From positions 1 to 59,741 of the forward strand of contig JAIXOX010000053.1 of NCBI GenBank assembly GCA_027486555.1: a stretch of DNA of 59,741 nt. Direction: 5' to 3'. Origin of the DNA: Comamonadaceae bacterium (lineage in GTDB: Bacteria; Pseudomonadota; Gammaproteobacteria; Burkholderiales; Burkholderiaceae_C). The notes under the pieces are model-generated. The model ran no database searches. It was not told the DNA's origin and was given only the letters and a program-made list of their open reading frames with translations. Made by a program: the position numbers and the translations under genes. Within the stretch, counting starts at the first letter, position 1. The number at the start of each line of letters is the position of its first letter. This document shows positions 36,261 to 45,860 of the stretch, piece after piece.

Positions 36261-37256
36261 GTGAAACACATTATAGAGGCCCAAATCCAAGCTGCAGCAC
36301 CGGCTGTTAAATGGTTGTTGGTGGATGAAGAGTCTGTGGGTCAGCGATTGGATAACTTTTTGATGCGCCACCTCAAGGGTGTCCCTAAAACGCACATTTA
36401 TCGCATCATTCGCAGCGGTGAAGTGCGCATTAACAAAGGTCGCGCGACGGCGGACAGCCGTGTCGAAATAGGTGACCAGGTGCGTTTACCCCCTGTGAGG
36501 GTGTCAGAAAAGGTGATTGAAAAGGCTCTGCATCCCGCGCCTGGCCGAGAGTTTCCTTTGCTGCTAGAAGATGACTTTTTGTTGGCCATTGACAAGCCAG
36601 CGGGGGTGGCCGTGCACGGTGGCTCGGGTGTGAGCTTTGGGGTCATTGAGCAATTGCGCCAAGCGCGTCCTCAAGCCAAGCTGCTGGAATTGGTGCACCG
36701 TCTGGACCGTGACACCAGCGGCATTTTGCTGGTGGCCAAAAAACGCAGTGCCCTCAAGCATTTGCAAGACCAGTTCCGTGAGCGCGAGACTGGCAAGACT
36801 TATTTGGCCTTGGTCAAGGGCGAGTGGCCAGCCAAACTGAAAGTGATCGATCAGCCCCTGCTCAAATTTTTATTGCCTGGCAAGGAGGGGCAAGACGGTG
36901 AGCGCCGAGTGCGTGTGACCACGCCTGAAGATCCGGATGGCATGCGCTCCATCACCTTGGTCAAAGTGGCGCAGCGCTGGGCAGGGGCTACTTTGCTGGA
37001 GGTGACCATCAAAACCGGGCGAACTCACCAAATCAGGGTCCATTTGTCTGCCCAAGGTCATCCCATTGCCGGGGATGATAAGTATGGTGATTTCGAATGG
37101 AATCGTCAGCTTCAAAAATTGGAAAGCAAGGGGCTCAAGCGCATGTTTTTACACGCTTGGCGTTTGCAGTTCAACCATCCTGGGACAGCCGAACGGGTCG
37201 CCTTGCAGGCCGATTTACCTCCTGAATTGAAAGCGTATTTAGACCATGTCACTTGA
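36261..37256 (+). CDS. rluC: 23S rRNA pseudouridine synthase RluC
   Basis: About 331 residues. An S4 RNA-binding domain (about 27-85: GQRLDNFLMRHLKGVPKTHIY, GEVRINKGR) precedes the RluA-type catalytic domain with LVHRLDRDTSGILLVAKK (Asp about 149) and IKTGRTHQIRVHLSAQGHPIAGD. RluC modifies three positions in 23S rRNA near the peptidyl-transferase centre. Identity is supported by its divergence from rne, as in E. coli. No ATG fits; GTG at 36261 or TTG at 36255 is the likely start. It overlaps gph by 11 bases. Confidence 0.93.
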   Translation: MKHIIEAQIQAAAPAVKWLLVDEESVGQRLDNFLMRHLKGVPKTHIYRIIRSGEVRINKGRATADSRVEIGDQVRLPPVRVSEKVIEKALHPAPGREFPLLLEDDFLLAIDKPAGVAVHGGSGVSFGVIEQLRQARPQAKLLELVHRLDRDTSGILLVAKKRSALKHLQDQFRERETGKTYLALVKGEWPAKLKVIDQPLLKFLLPGKEGQDGERRVRVTTPEDPDGMRSITLVKVAQRWAGATLLEVTIKTGRTHQIRVHLSAQGHPIAGDDKYGDFEWNRQLQKLESKGLKRMFLHAWRLQFNHPGTAERVALQADLPPELKAYLDHVT

Positions 37257-37926
37257 TTTGAATGAGTTTCGACCTCGGCAATTTGATTTGATTGCCTTTG
37301 ATTGGGATGGCACTTTGTTCGATTCCACCGCCATCATCACCCGTTGCATTCAGCGGGCGGTCGTGGATGTGGGCGGGCGCGAGCCAACGCGTGAGGCAGC
37401 TTCCTATGTGATTGGCATGGCCCTCATGCCCGCTTTGGCCCATGCTGCTCCGGATGTGCCCCAGGAAAAATACCCCGCCTTGGGTCAGCGATATCGCCAC
37501 CACTACATTCAACACCAAAACGACATCAGCCTCTTTGAAGGCGTGCTTGACATGCTGGACGATTTGAAAAGTCGGCAACATTGCTTGACTGTGGCAACGG
37601 GCAAAAGCCGTCAAGGATTGAATGAAGCTTTGCAAGCAGTGGAGTTGCGTGACCGTTTTGTCGGTTCGCGTACGGCGGATGAAACGGCAGGCAAGCCTCA
37701 CCCTTTGATGCTGCTCGAGTTGATGCGTGAATTTGGCGTTGAACCCGAGCGCACTTTGATGATTGGCGACACCACCCACGATTTGCAAATGGCATTGAAC
37801 GCGGGCTGTGCCAGTGTGGGGGTGAGTTATGGTGCCCACGAACCGGATGCATTTCATGAATTGAAGCCACGGTATGTGGCGCACACCGTTCGTGATTTGC
37901 ACCAATGGTTGTTACAGCACGCATGA
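37246..37926 (+). CDS. HAD-superfamily hydrolase, phosphoglycolate phosphatase-like
   Basis: 226 residues. HAD motifs: I, AFDWDGTLFDS (Asp19, Asp21); II, VATGKSRQGL (Thr); III, Lys in AGKPHPLML; IV, MIGDTTHDLQMALNAG. An alpha-helical cap sits after motif I, as in subfamily IA. It dephosphorylates small phosphate esters; phosphoglycolate or nucleotides are usual substrates, but this is not decided by sequence. It overlaps the 3' end of rluC, an arrangement common in beta- and gammaproteobacteria. Confidence 0.9.
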   Translation: MSLDLNEFRPRQFDLIAFDWDGTLFDSTAIITRCIQRAVVDVGGREPTREAASYVIGMALMPALAHAAPDVPQEKYPALGQRYRHHYIQHQNDISLFEGVLDMLDDLKSRQHCLTVATGKSRQGLNEALQAVELRDRFVGSRTADETAGKPHPLMLLELMREFGVEPERTLMIGDTTHDLQMALNAGCASVGVSYGAHEPDAFHELKPRYVAHTVRDLHQWLLQHA

Positions 37927-37938
37927 ACAGGAGTTGTC

Positions 37939-38304
37939 ATGGAGCCGATGATCCCTTTGTGCAACAGTGCGGATTTGATGAACAGCGGTCGCGCTGTGCC
38001 ATTCGACATTGTTTATGCTGGCCAGACTTGTCGTGCTTTTGCCATTAGGTACAAAGGGCAAGTCCAGGCTTACCTGAACCGTTGCACCCATGTGGCCATG
38101 GAAATGGATTACCAGCCAGACCGTTTTTTCGATGAATCCGGTCGTTGGTTGATGTGCGCCACGCATGGAGCCACTTACCACCCCGATACAGGGGCTTGCT
38201 CAGGCGGCCCATGCCGTGGTGGTTTGGTGAAAATTGAACTCTCAGAATGTGATGGTGTGGTTCACTGGCATACTGCCTACAACTTGAAACCCATCGAATT
38301 TTGA
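37939..38304 (+). CDS. Rieske 2Fe-2S domain protein
   Basis: 121 residues, a stand-alone Rieske ferredoxin-type domain. Ligand motifs are C-T-H (Cys49, His51) and C-A-T-H-G (Cys73, His76), separated by 21 residues. The loop PCRGGLVKIE follows. No signal peptide, so cytoplasmic. Redox partner unknown. It sits 12 bases after the HAD gene with a GGAG site, and the S49 peptidase starts 2 bases after its stop, so it is part of a rluC-HAD-Rieske-peptidase run. Confidence 0.9.
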   Translation: MEPMIPLCNSADLMNSGRAVPFDIVYAGQTCRAFAIRYKGQVQAYLNRCTHVAMEMDYQPDRFFDESGRWLMCATHGATYHPDTGACSGGPCRGGLVKIELSECDGVVHWHTAYNLKPIEF

Positions 38305-38306
38305 AC

Positions 38307-39305
38307 ATGCAAGAACCACAGGACTTGACGTCCTCCACCACGCCTCACGATCCTTCAAAAATGTCAGCCCAAGCCCCTGTCCAGGGGTGGGAGCGACAGA
38401 CCCTGGAGCGCTTGGCTTTTGCCCAGTTGGATGAACAACGCGCTGCACGTCGCTGGCGCGTTGGCTTGCGTATTGCCTGGCTTATTTTGTTTGTGTTTGT
38501 TTTTTGGCAAGCATTCAGCTACAAATCGCCCACAAATCATCCTGCGATGTCCCACACCGCATTGGTGACCATTGTGGGAGAAATTGGTGCAGAAACGGAG
38601 TCGAGTGCTGAAAACGTCATGTCAGCCATGCGATTGGCCTTGGAGGATTCGGGTTCGCAGGCCTTGATCTTGTTGATCAACTCTCCGGGCGGAAGCCCTG
38701 TTCAAGCGGGACTGATCAACGATGAAATTGTTCGTTTGAGAGCCCTTCACAAGAAGCCCATTTATGCAGTGGTCGAAGAGTCGTGCGCATCGGCGGCGTA
38801 CTACATTGCTGCAGCGACTGACAAAATTTATGTGGACAAGGCCAGTATCGTCGGCAGCATTGGGGTTTTGATGGATGGCTTTGGCTTTACCGAGTTGATG
38901 AACAAGCTGGGTGTGGAGCGTCGCTTGATGACGGCTGGCACCAACAAGGGTTTTTTGGATCCGTTCAGCCCGCAAAACGAGGCCCAGCGCAAACATGCCC
39001 AAGCCATGCTGGATCAAATTCACCACCAGTTCATTGAGGTGGTCAAAAAAGGGCGGGGTGATCGACTCAAAGAAACGCCTGACATGTTCAGTGGCTTGTT
39101 CTGGAGCGGTCAGCAAGCGGTTGACTTGGGTTTGGCAGACAGTCTGGGCAGCGTGGACGGGGTGGCCCGTGATGTGGTTCAAGCCCCAGATGTGATCGAT
39201 TACACCCAACGTGAAAACGTGGCTGAGCGCTTGGTCAAGCGTTTTGGCGCAGCGGTGGGCGAGGGCTCTGTTCGAGCCTTGCGTGCGAGCACAGGTCTGC
39301 GTTGA
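38307..39305 (+). CDS. S49-family peptidase (SppA/SohB-like), membrane-anchored
   Basis: 332 residues. A cytoplasmic N-terminal stretch of about 52 residues leads to one membrane helix (about 55-71) and a periplasmic peptidase domain. The family signature is INSPGGSPVQAG and then VEESCASAAYYIAAATDKIYVDKASIVGSIGV, with likely nucleophile Ser162; the dyad Lys lies further on. It probably degrades cleaved signal peptides or membrane protein fragments. The length, half that of E. coli SppA, fits the short SppA type. It converges with the RsmI-like gene, 3 bases apart. Confidence 0.9.
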   Translation: MQEPQDLTSSTTPHDPSKMSAQAPVQGWERQTLERLAFAQLDEQRAARRWRVGLRIAWLILFVFVFWQAFSYKSPTNHPAMSHTALVTIVGEIGAETESSAENVMSAMRLALEDSGSQALILLINSPGGSPVQAGLINDEIVRLRALHKKPIYAVVEESCASAAYYIAAATDKIYVDKASIVGSIGVLMDGFGFTELMNKLGVERRLMTAGTNKGFLDPFSPQNEAQRKHAQAMLDQIHHQFIEVVKKGRGDRLKETPDMFSGLFWSGQQAVDLGLADSLGSVDGVARDVVQAPDVIDYTQRENVAERLVKRFGAAVGEGSVRALRASTGLR

Positions 39306-39308
39306 CCG

Positions 39309-40073
39309 TCAAGGTCCGATGGCGTACACCGCGGGTGTGTGACCGTCCGGACCTTTGATTCCCTTTTTCCATTGAGTCACACTGTGGCTTTGGATACTGG
39401 CCGTGGCCAAGGTCAGGCCGCTGGCAATGGCCAATCGGGTTGACCCTTGAAGGCCTTGTGTCAATGACGAGAGCATGGCCGCATTGCGGTAAGGGGTCTC
39501 GATCCAAAGTTGTGTTTGTCCGGATTTATGCGCTAAATTTTCAAGCTGCTTGACCCGTGCAGAACGCTCCACCGCATCTTGCGGCAAGTACCCTACAAAA
39601 GCGAAATTTTGTCCGTTCAGGCCACTGGCGGCCAAGGCCAGCATCAAGGACACGGGACCGACCAAGGGCACCACTTTCAGATTCAGATCGTGTGCAGCGC
39701 GCACAACCGAGCTGCCGGGATCGGCCACAGCAGGCATGCCTGCTTCACTGAGCAGGCCCACATGGTGACCCTGCAGTGCCGCCAACAAAAGGGGCTTGCC
39801 ATCAAAACCAGATTGATGATCCCCTTTTTTGTGAACATGGCGCGGTAGTTCGGTGATCGTCTGCTCGGACAAAGGCAGTGCCAATGGGTGAATTTCATTG
39901 ACGCGTTTTAAAAAAGCCCGGGTCGATTTGGCGTTTTCACAGACCCAGTGCTTGATGTTCGATGCGGTTCTTAGAGTCGCTTGCGGTAGAACATCGGTGA
40001 TGGGCGATTGTTCAGCGCAGCCAAAATCCAAAGGTGTTGGCACCAAAAACAAATGTCCTTGATCATTTTTCAT
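39309..40073 (-). CDS. RsmI-like tetrapyrrole-methylase-fold SAM-dependent methyltransferase
   Basis: 254 residues. It has the tetrapyrrole-methylase fold seen in RsmI (16S rRNA 2'-O-methylation): GHLFLVPTPLDF at the start, GLLSEAGMPAVADPGSSVV (about 106-124) and PLVGPVSLMLALAASGL. The RsmI hallmark EDTRHT is replaced by CENAKSTRAFLKR, so it belongs to a second subfamily often found beside maf in Burkholderiales; its target is not known. The ATG at 40073 is chosen; a GTG at 40094 would overlap the maf stop (GTGA), which suggests coupling. Confidence 0.85.
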   Translation of the reverse strand: MKNDQGHLFLVPTPLDFGCAEQSPITDVLPQATLRTASNIKHWVCENAKSTRAFLKRVNEIHPLALPLSEQTITELPRHVHKKGDHQSGFDGKPLLLAALQGHHVGLLSEAGMPAVADPGSSVVRAAHDLNLKVVPLVGPVSLMLALAASGLNGQNFAFVGYLPQDAVERSARVKQLENLAHKSGQTQLWIETPYRNAAMLSSLTQGLQGSTRLAIASGLTLATASIQSHSVTQWKKGIKGPDGHTPAVYAIGP

Positions 40074-40090
40074 GGGGGCTGAGGACCTGT

Positions 40091-40711
40091 TCACAACAAT
40101 TTGATTCCGGCTTGGCGCAGCAGGCGTGCTGTGCGAATCAAGGGAAGACCGACCAGTGCTGTAGGGTCATCGTTGTCAATCGATTCAAGCAAAACAATGC
40201 CCAGTCCTTCGCTTTTGGCACTGCCTGCGCAGTCGTAAGGCTTTTCTGCCTGAAGGTAAGCCTCTATTTCTTCATCGCTCAGGTTGCGGAACACCACCCG
40301 TACTTCGGCCAATTCGATTTGTTCGAAATCGGTTGCCAGGCAAATCACGGCCAGTGCTGTTTGAAAAATTACCGTATGGCCTCGCATCTGACGCAGTTGT
40401 TGCACGGCTCGCTCATGGTTGCCTGGTTTGCCCAGAGCTTGTCCAGCCAGATCGGCCACCTGATCAGAGCCAATGACCACCGCTTGGGGGAACGAGGCGG
40501 CCACGGCTCTGGCTTTGGCCAATGCCAAGCGCAATGCCAAGGCTTTAGGCTCCTCGCCAGGCATGGGTGTTTCGTCAACCAAAGGGGCAACCACCTGAAA
40601 TGGAATGCGCAGGCGTTCAAGCAACTCGCGTCTGTAGCGTGAAGTCGATCCCAGCACCAGGTTTGGGCTGCTGTCGTGCGTGGTGTGATTGGAGGTCTTG
40701 GTCGATGTCAA
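40091..40711 (-). CDS. maf: Maf-family nucleoside triphosphate pyrophosphatase
   Basis: About 206 residues. The core reads NLVLGSTSRYRRELLERL at its start, VVAPLVDETPMPGEEP, ALAKARAVAASFP, VIGSDQVADLAG, and YDCAGSAKSEGLG. Maf proteins hydrolyse non-canonical or specific NTPs to monophosphates and influence division. The SDQV form and the lack of a further Lys suggest the YceF-type (m7GTP) group, an inference supported by the neighbouring yceD-rpmF-plsX genes, as in E. coli. No ATG is available; TTG at 40711 is the most plausible start, but it is uncertain. Confidence 0.9.
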   Translation of the reverse strand: MTSTKTSNHTTHDSSPNLVLGSTSRYRRELLERLRIPFQVVAPLVDETPMPGEEPKALALRLALAKARAVAASFPQAVVIGSDQVADLAGQALGKPGNHERAVQQLRQMRGHTVIFQTALAVICLATDFEQIELAEVRVVFRNLSDEEIEAYLQAEKPYDCAGSAKSEGLGIVLLESIDNDDPTALVGLPLIRTARLLRQAGIKLL

Positions 40712-40761
40712 AGTGCAAATCCAAATGAAATACAACCAGGTGATTCTCTTACACTGGCGAC

Positions 40762-41310
40762 ATGGATAAAAAATTAGACCCTCAACATTTGGATTTGTTG
40801 TCGTTTGCCCGTGAGGGTGCTGCATTGTCTGGCGAGGGGGCTTTGACGGCTTGGCCTCGATTGCTTGAAGAGCAATTTGGAACTGACATGGTCGCGGATC
40901 CAGTACAGTGGCATTTGCAAGGTCGATGCGTCCCAAAGCTGGGTCATGGCGATGAAATTTGGCTCGACTTGAACGCTGAAGTGAATTTTCCCATGCAGTG
41001 CCAGCGCTGTTTGTCGCCCGCTTTGACAAAGGTACAGGCTCAGCGCTCCTTTCGTTTTGTGGCGGATGAGGCCTCGGCCGCAGCCTTGGACGATGAGGCT
41101 GAAGAGGATATTTTGGTGATCAGCCGCGATTTTGATGCACTGGCCTTGGTTGAGGACGAGTTGATTTTGTCTATGCCTCTTGTTCCTTTGCATGGCATTT
41201 GTCCTGAGGGGTTGCCCACCACATTCACTGATCCGGAATTTGAAGTGGCTGCCGAAAGACCCCATCCATTTGCCGTCTTGGCGGGCCTCAAAAAAGGTTC
41301 GACCATCTGA
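40762..41310 (+). CDS. yceD: YceD/DUF177-family protein (23S rRNA accumulation)
   Basis: 182 residues. The DUF177 hallmarks are the paired cysteines in PMQCQRCLSPAL (Cys80, Cys83), the acidic centre (LDDEAEEDILV) and the late VPLHGICPEGLPT (third Cys). The family is needed for normal 23S rRNA levels in bacteria and plastids. It precedes rpmF, as in E. coli. The ATG at 40762 faces the maf start across a gap of about 50 bases. Confidence 0.93.
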   Translation: MDKKLDPQHLDLLSFAREGAALSGEGALTAWPRLLEEQFGTDMVADPVQWHLQGRCVPKLGHGDEIWLDLNAEVNFPMQCQRCLSPALTKVQAQRSFRFVADEASAAALDDEAEEDILVISRDFDALALVEDELILSMPLVPLHGICPEGLPTTFTDPEFEVAAERPHPFAVLAGLKKGSTI

Positions 41311-41349
41311 CCAATCCGTCAGTGCCGCAATTTGCATGTTCGCTTAGGC

Positions 41350-41355
41350 TATAAT
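41350..41355 (+). promoter_or_regulatory. Probable -10 box of an rpmF promoter
   Basis: A perfect TATAAT lies 95 bases before rpmF. I see no good -35 at 16-18 bases. About 12 bases downstream is a palindrome CCCGG-CATG-CCGGG (41367-41380) that would fold in the leader. Confidence 0.5.
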
Positions 41356-41444
41356 CAATGGCTTCGCCCGGCATGCCGGGAGACTATCTCATCAACCAGA
41401 AGCTGCGTTTTACTGCGCGGCCTCCAAGCTTCCAAGGAGCCATC

Positions 41445-41627
41445 ATGGCCGTTCAGCAAAACAAAAAATCACCCTCCAAGCGTGGTATGCACCGTTCACA
41501 CAATGCCTTGAATGTGCCAGGCATTGCGGTTGAACCCACAACCGGTGAAACCCATTTGCGTCACCACATCAGCCCCAACGGCTTTTATCGTGGTCGTCAG
41601 GTGCTTAAAAACAAATCAGAAGCCTGA
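41445..41627 (+). CDS. rpmF: 50S ribosomal protein L32
   Basis: 60 residues with the characteristic start [20 protein letters not shown] and the [17 protein letters not shown] ending. L32 lies on the large subunit near the exit-tunnel region. It has no cysteines, so it is the zinc-free form. An AAGGAG site stands 6 bases before the ATG. It heads the fatty-acid cluster, and a hairpin terminator follows, so part of the transcripts may stop here. Confidence 0.98.
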   Translation: MAVQQNKKSPSKRGMHRSHNALNVPGIAVEPTTGETHLRHHISPNGFYRGRQVLKNKSEA

Positions 41628-41654
41628 TCGGCGTCAGCCTTTGAGCCTTAAGAG

Positions 41655-41688
41655 GCCCGGCGCTACTTCACAGTAGCCTCGGGCTTTT
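41655..41688 (+). terminator. Terminator/attenuator between rpmF and plsX
   Basis: GCCCG (41655-41659) and GCTAC (41662-41666) pair with GTAGC (41673-41677) and CGGGC (41680-41684), with a 2x2 internal loop, then TTTT. The gene order rpmF-plsX is usually one operon, so this probably lets rpmF be made in excess over plsX. Confidence 0.75.
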
Positions 41689-41737
41689 GTACTTCTGGCT
41701 CTGATTTGTACATTCAGGTTTTGTGCCCAAGGATTTC

Positions 41738-42799
41738 ATGACTTCGCCCACCCCGATCACCCTGGCTGTCGATTGCATGGGCGGCGACCACGGTCCCCGC
41801 GTCACGCTGGCAGCTTGCCGCCGCTTTTTGTCCACGCACCCTGACGCCCGGCTTTTGTTGGTGGGGCGTGCTGAGGCTTTGGCTGGTTTTGCTGATCCTC
41901 GAGCCGAAGTGGTGGCTGCCACTGAAGTGGTCGAAATGGACGATCCGCTCGAAGTGGCACTGCGCAAGAAAAAAGACTCGTCCATGCGCCTGGCTATTGA
42001 GCAGGTGCGCGATGGCAAAGCTGCTGCTGCTGTTTCTGCAGGTAACACGGGTGCTTTGATGGCTATTGCCCGTTATGTGCTCAAGACCATGGACGGCATT
42101 GACCGGCCTGCCATTGCAGGCCAGATGCCCAACTTTAAGGGTGGCGGCACCACCATGCTCGACTTGGGTGCGAATGTGGACTGCACGCCCGAACATTTGC
42201 TGCAATTTGCGGTCATGGGGTCAGCCTTGGTGTCCGTCTTGCAAAACAAGGAAAACCCCACGGTGGGCCTGCTCAACATCGGTGAAGAGGCGATCAAGGG
42301 CAATGAGATCATCAAAAAAACGGGTGAGTTGCTGCGCTCTGCGGGCAGTTCGGGTGATCTGAATTTTCACGGCAATGTCGAAGGCAATGATATTTTTAAG
42401 GGCACTGTTGACATCGTGGTGTGCGATGGCTTCGTCGGTAACGTGGCTTTGAAGGCCAGCGAAGGTCTGGCGACCATGATTGGCGGGTTTTTGAAAAACG
42501 AGTTTTCGCGCAATATCTTCACAAAAACAGCCGCGCTTTTGGCGTATCCGGTCTTATCTGCTTTCAAAAATCGCGTAGACCACCGGCGTTACAACGGTGC
42601 TGCCTTGTTGGGCCTGCGCGGTCTGGTGTTCAAGAGCCATGGTTCAGCCGATGAGGTGGCTTTCGAGACGGCGCTTAACCGGGCTTATGATGCAGCTCGA
42701 AACCAATTGCTGGATCGCGTTCGTGAACGCATCGTGCATGCAGCCCCTTTGTTGATGGGCGCGCAAGCCGAGCGCTCAGAAGCGGTCACCACACCATGA
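41738..42799 (+). CDS. plsX: Phosphate acyltransferase PlsX
   Basis: 353 residues. It converts acyl-ACP to acyl-phosphate, the first step toward phosphatidic acid by the PlsX/PlsY route, at the inner face of the membrane. Hallmarks are [37 protein letters not shown] and [21 protein letters not shown] lies 4 bases before the ATG at 41738; a GTG at 41723 is less likely. It overlaps fabH by 4 bases. Confidence 0.97.
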   Translation: MTSPTPITLAVDCMGGDHGPRVTLAACRRFLSTHPDARLLLVGRAEALAGFADPRAEVVAATEVVEMDDPLEVALRKKKDSSMRLAIEQVRDGKAAAAVSAGNTGALMAIARYVLKTMDGIDRPAIAGQMPNFKGGGTTMLDLGANVDCTPEHLLQFAVMGSALVSVLQNKENPTVGLLNIGEEAIKGNEIIKKTGELLRSAGSSGDLNFHGNVEGNDIFKGTVDIVVCDGFVGNVALKASEGLATMIGGFLKNEFSRNIFTKTAALLAYPVLSAFKNRVDHRRYNGAALLGLRGLVFKSHGSADEVAFETALNRAYDAARNQLLDRVRERIVHAAPLLMGAQAERSEAVTTP

Positions 42800-43773
42800 G
42801 AATTTATTCCCGCATTCTGGGCACCGGCAGTTACCTGCCGGAAAAACGCCTAACCAACGCCGACCTGGCGGTCGAACTGGCGCAGCAAGGCGTTGAAACC
42901 TCTGACGATTGGATTGTTGATCGCACCGGCATTCGTGCCCGCCACTTTGCGGCCGACCATCAGGGCAGCAGCGATCTGGCAACCGAAGCCGCCCGTCAGG
43001 CGCTGGCGGCAGCGGGCATTTCTGCTGACGAATTGGACTTGATCATCGTGGCGACCTCGACGCCAGACATGGTTTTTCCGTCGGTGGCGACCATGGTGCA
43101 GCACAAACTGGGCACCGCTGGCTGCCCGGCATTTGACGTGCAGGCCGTTTGCAGTGGTTTTATTTACGCGCTGACGATCGCCGATTCAATGATCCAGTCC
43201 GGCACGGCCATGCGCGCGCTGGTGATCGGCTCGGAAGTGTTCAGCCGGATCCTCGACTTCAAAGATCGTACGACCTGTGTGCTGTTTGGTGATGGTGCTG
43301 GCGCTGTCGTGCTCGAAGCCTCGGATCAGCCCGGCATTTTGGCCACCGACTTGCATGCCGACGGCAAATACAAAGACATTTTGTGCGTGCCAGGCCACGT
43401 CAATCGCGGTGCCATCATGGGCGATCCGGTGCTCAAGATGGACGGCCAGGCCGTGTTCAAGCTGGCGGTGGGCGTGCTCGAAGAGACCGCCCGCGCTAGC
43501 CTGGCCAAGGCCAATATGACCGATGCCGACATCGACTGGCTGATCCCGCACCAAGCCAACATCCGAATCATGCAAAGCACAGCCAGGAAGTTGAAGATGT
43601 CTTCTGACAAAGTGGTGGTCACGGTGGACCAGCATGGCAATACCTCGGCCGCCTCCATCCCGCTGGCGCTGGACACCGCTGTGCGTGATGGACGCATCCA
43701 GCGTGGCCAGATCCTCATGCTTGAAGGTGTGGGTGGTGGTTTTACCTGGGGCTCGGTGCTCCTGCGTTATTGA
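42796..43773 (+). CDS. fabH: 3-oxoacyl-ACP synthase III (FabH)
   Basis: 325 residues. It starts fatty-acid synthesis by condensing acetyl-CoA with malonyl-ACP. The catalytic triad is visible: Cys119 in [11 protein letters not shown], His252 in [10 protein letters not shown] and Asn282 in HGNTSAAS. The N-terminal [15 protein letters not shown] and DRTGIRARH are also typical. Start overlaps plsX stop (ATGA-type), and the next gene, fabD, follows after 78 bases. Confidence 0.98.
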   Translation: MRIYSRILGTGSYLPEKRLTNADLAVELAQQGVETSDDWIVDRTGIRARHFAADHQGSSDLATEAARQALAAAGISADELDLIIVATSTPDMVFPSVATMVQHKLGTAGCPAFDVQAVCSGFIYALTIADSMIQSGTAMRALVIGSEVFSRILDFKDRTTCVLFGDGAGAVVLEASDQPGILATDLHADGKYKDILCVPGHVNRGAIMGDPVLKMDGQAVFKLAVGVLEETARASLAKANMTDADIDWLIPHQANIRIMQSTARKLKMSSDKVVVTVDQHGNTSAASIPLALDTAVRDGRIQRGQILMLEGVGGGFTWGSVLLRY

Positions 43774-43851
43774 AAGCTTGTTGATGAACAGGCCTGGGTC
43801 ATTGATGCCCGGCACGCTTAACCGCATTCTTTACCGTTACAAAATTTGCAC

Positions 43852-44802
43852 ATGACGACATTTGCTTTTGTTTTTCCCGGCCAAGGCTCACAAACGGTGG
43901 GCATGCTGGACGCTTGGGGCGACCACCCCGCAGTGCTTGAAACCCTTCAAGAAGCCTCTGACGCATTGGGCGAAGACTTGGCCCGGCTGATCCATGAAGG
44001 CCCCAAAGAAGCACTGGCCATGACCACCAACACCCAGCCTGTGATGCTGGTGTCGGCCGTAGCCGCCTACCGCGCATGGTTGGCTGAAGGGGGCGCCAAG
44101 CCGTCTCTGGTAGCGGGTCATTCACTGGGCGAATACAGCGCCTTGGTGGCTTCGGGTGTGATGACGCTGGCACAAGCCGCGCCGCTGGTGCGCTTGCGTG
44201 CAGCCGCGATGCAAGAAGCCGTGCCAGTGGGTGTGGGTGCCATGGCCGCTATTTTGGGTTTGGCCTCTGACAAAGTCATTGCAGGGTGCCAAGAGGCGCA
44301 AGCCACATTCCCTGCGGGCAGCGCCGAAGTGGTGGAAGCTGCGAACTTCAATGACGCTGCCCAAACCGTGATAGCGGGCAGCAAGGCTGCGGTCGACAAG
44401 GCCTGTGAAGTGCTCAAAAGCATGGGGGCCAAGCGTGCGTTGTTGTTGCCTGTGTCGGCACCATTCCATTCGAGCCTGATGAAGCCCGCCGCCGAGAAGC
44501 TGCGGGAGAAGCTGGCCACGTTGACCTTGGGTGTGCCGCAGATCCCGGTGCTCAACAACATCGATGTGGCCATTGAAACCGACGCCGACCGCATTCGCGA
44601 TGCCTTGTACCGTCAGGCTTTTGGCCCGGTGCGCTGGGTCGAGTGCGTGCAGGCCATCAAGGCCCGAGGGGTGACAACCCTGGTCGAATGCGGCCCCGGC
44701 AAGGTGCTGGCAGGCATGACCAAGCGGATTGACGCTGAATTGACCGGCGTGGCGCTGTACGACCCTGCCACCCTGGCTGAAGTGAAAGGAATCTTGGCAT
44801 GA
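43852..44802 (+). CDS. fabD: Malonyl-CoA:ACP transacylase (FabD)
   Basis: 316 residues. It transfers malonyl from CoA to AcpP. Hallmarks: FVFPGQGSQ at the N-terminus, nucleophile Ser91 in VAGHSLGEYSAL, Arg in RAAAMQEAVP and His in SAPFHSSLM. No good ribosome site is visible before the ATG at 43852, so translation may depend on the upstream gene. Its stop overlaps the fabG start. Confidence 0.97.
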   Translation: MTTFAFVFPGQGSQTVGMLDAWGDHPAVLETLQEASDALGEDLARLIHEGPKEALAMTTNTQPVMLVSAVAAYRAWLAEGGAKPSLVAGHSLGEYSALVASGVMTLAQAAPLVRLRAAAMQEAVPVGVGAMAAILGLASDKVIAGCQEAQATFPAGSAEVVEAANFNDAAQTVIAGSKAAVDKACEVLKSMGAKRALLLPVSAPFHSSLMKPAAEKLREKLATLTLGVPQIPVLNNIDVAIETDADRIRDALYRQAFGPVRWVECVQAIKARGVTTLVECGPGKVLAGMTKRIDAELTGVALYDPATLAEVKGILA

Positions 44803-45542
44803 GCGAAGCACAAAAACAAATTGCACTGGTCACCGGCGCCTCTCGTGGCATCGGCGCATCGATTGCCCTGCATCTGGCACAACAAGGCTTTGTGGTCATT
44901 GGCACCGCCACCAGCGATGAGGGTGCCGCCAAGATCAGTCAGGCACTGTTGGCCTTCCCCGGCAGCCGAGGTGCCAATTTGAACGTCAACGATGCCCAGG
45001 CTGGCGTTGAACTGATCGATGCCATCGTCAAAGAGCACGGTGGTCTGCAGGTGTTGGTCAACAATGCCGGCATCACACGCGACACGCTCGCCATGCGCAT
45101 GAAGGACGACGACTGGGATGCGGTGCTGGACACGAACCTCAAGGCAGTTTTCCGCATGAGCCGCGCCGTGATCCGTCCCATGATGAAGCAGCGTTACGGC
45201 CGCATCATCAGCATCACCAGCGTGGTGGGTGCCTCTGGCAACCCAGGTCAAGCCAATTACGCCGCTGCCAAGGCGGGTGTCGCGGGCATGACCCGCGCGC
45301 TGGCCCGCGAGTTGGGCAGTCGGGGCATCACCGTCAATTGCGTGGCCCCCGGTTTCATCGAAACCGACATGACCGCCAGCCTGCCAGAAGAACAACAAAA
45401 AGCCTTGTTGGGCCAGATTCCTCTGGGCCATCTGGGCAAACCCGAAGACATCGCACATGCCGTTGCTTACCTGGCTGGAACGCACGCGGGCTACGTCACC
45501 GGACAAGAATTGCATGTCAATGGTGGCATGTTCATGGCCTGA
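44799..45542 (+). CDS. fabG: 3-oxoacyl-ACP reductase (FabG)
   Basis: 247 residues, short-chain dehydrogenase fold. NADPH site VTGASRGIGASIAL, structural NNAGI, catalytic Ser in ISITSVVGASG and Y-x3-K in NYAAAKAG. It reduces 3-oxoacyl-ACP in each elongation cycle. The start overlaps the fabD stop by four bases (ATGA). Confidence 0.98.
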   Translation: MSEAQKQIALVTGASRGIGASIALHLAQQGFVVIGTATSDEGAAKISQALLAFPGSRGANLNVNDAQAGVELIDAIVKEHGGLQVLVNNAGITRDTLAMRMKDDDWDAVLDTNLKAVFRMSRAVIRPMMKQRYGRIISITSVVGASGNPGQANYAAAKAGVAGMTRALARELGSRGITVNCVAPGFIETDMTASLPEEQQKALLGQIPLGHLGKPEDIAHAVAYLAGTHAGYVTGQELHVNGGMFMA

Positions 45543-45854
<312 letters not shown>

Positions 45855-45860
45855 TCGACG

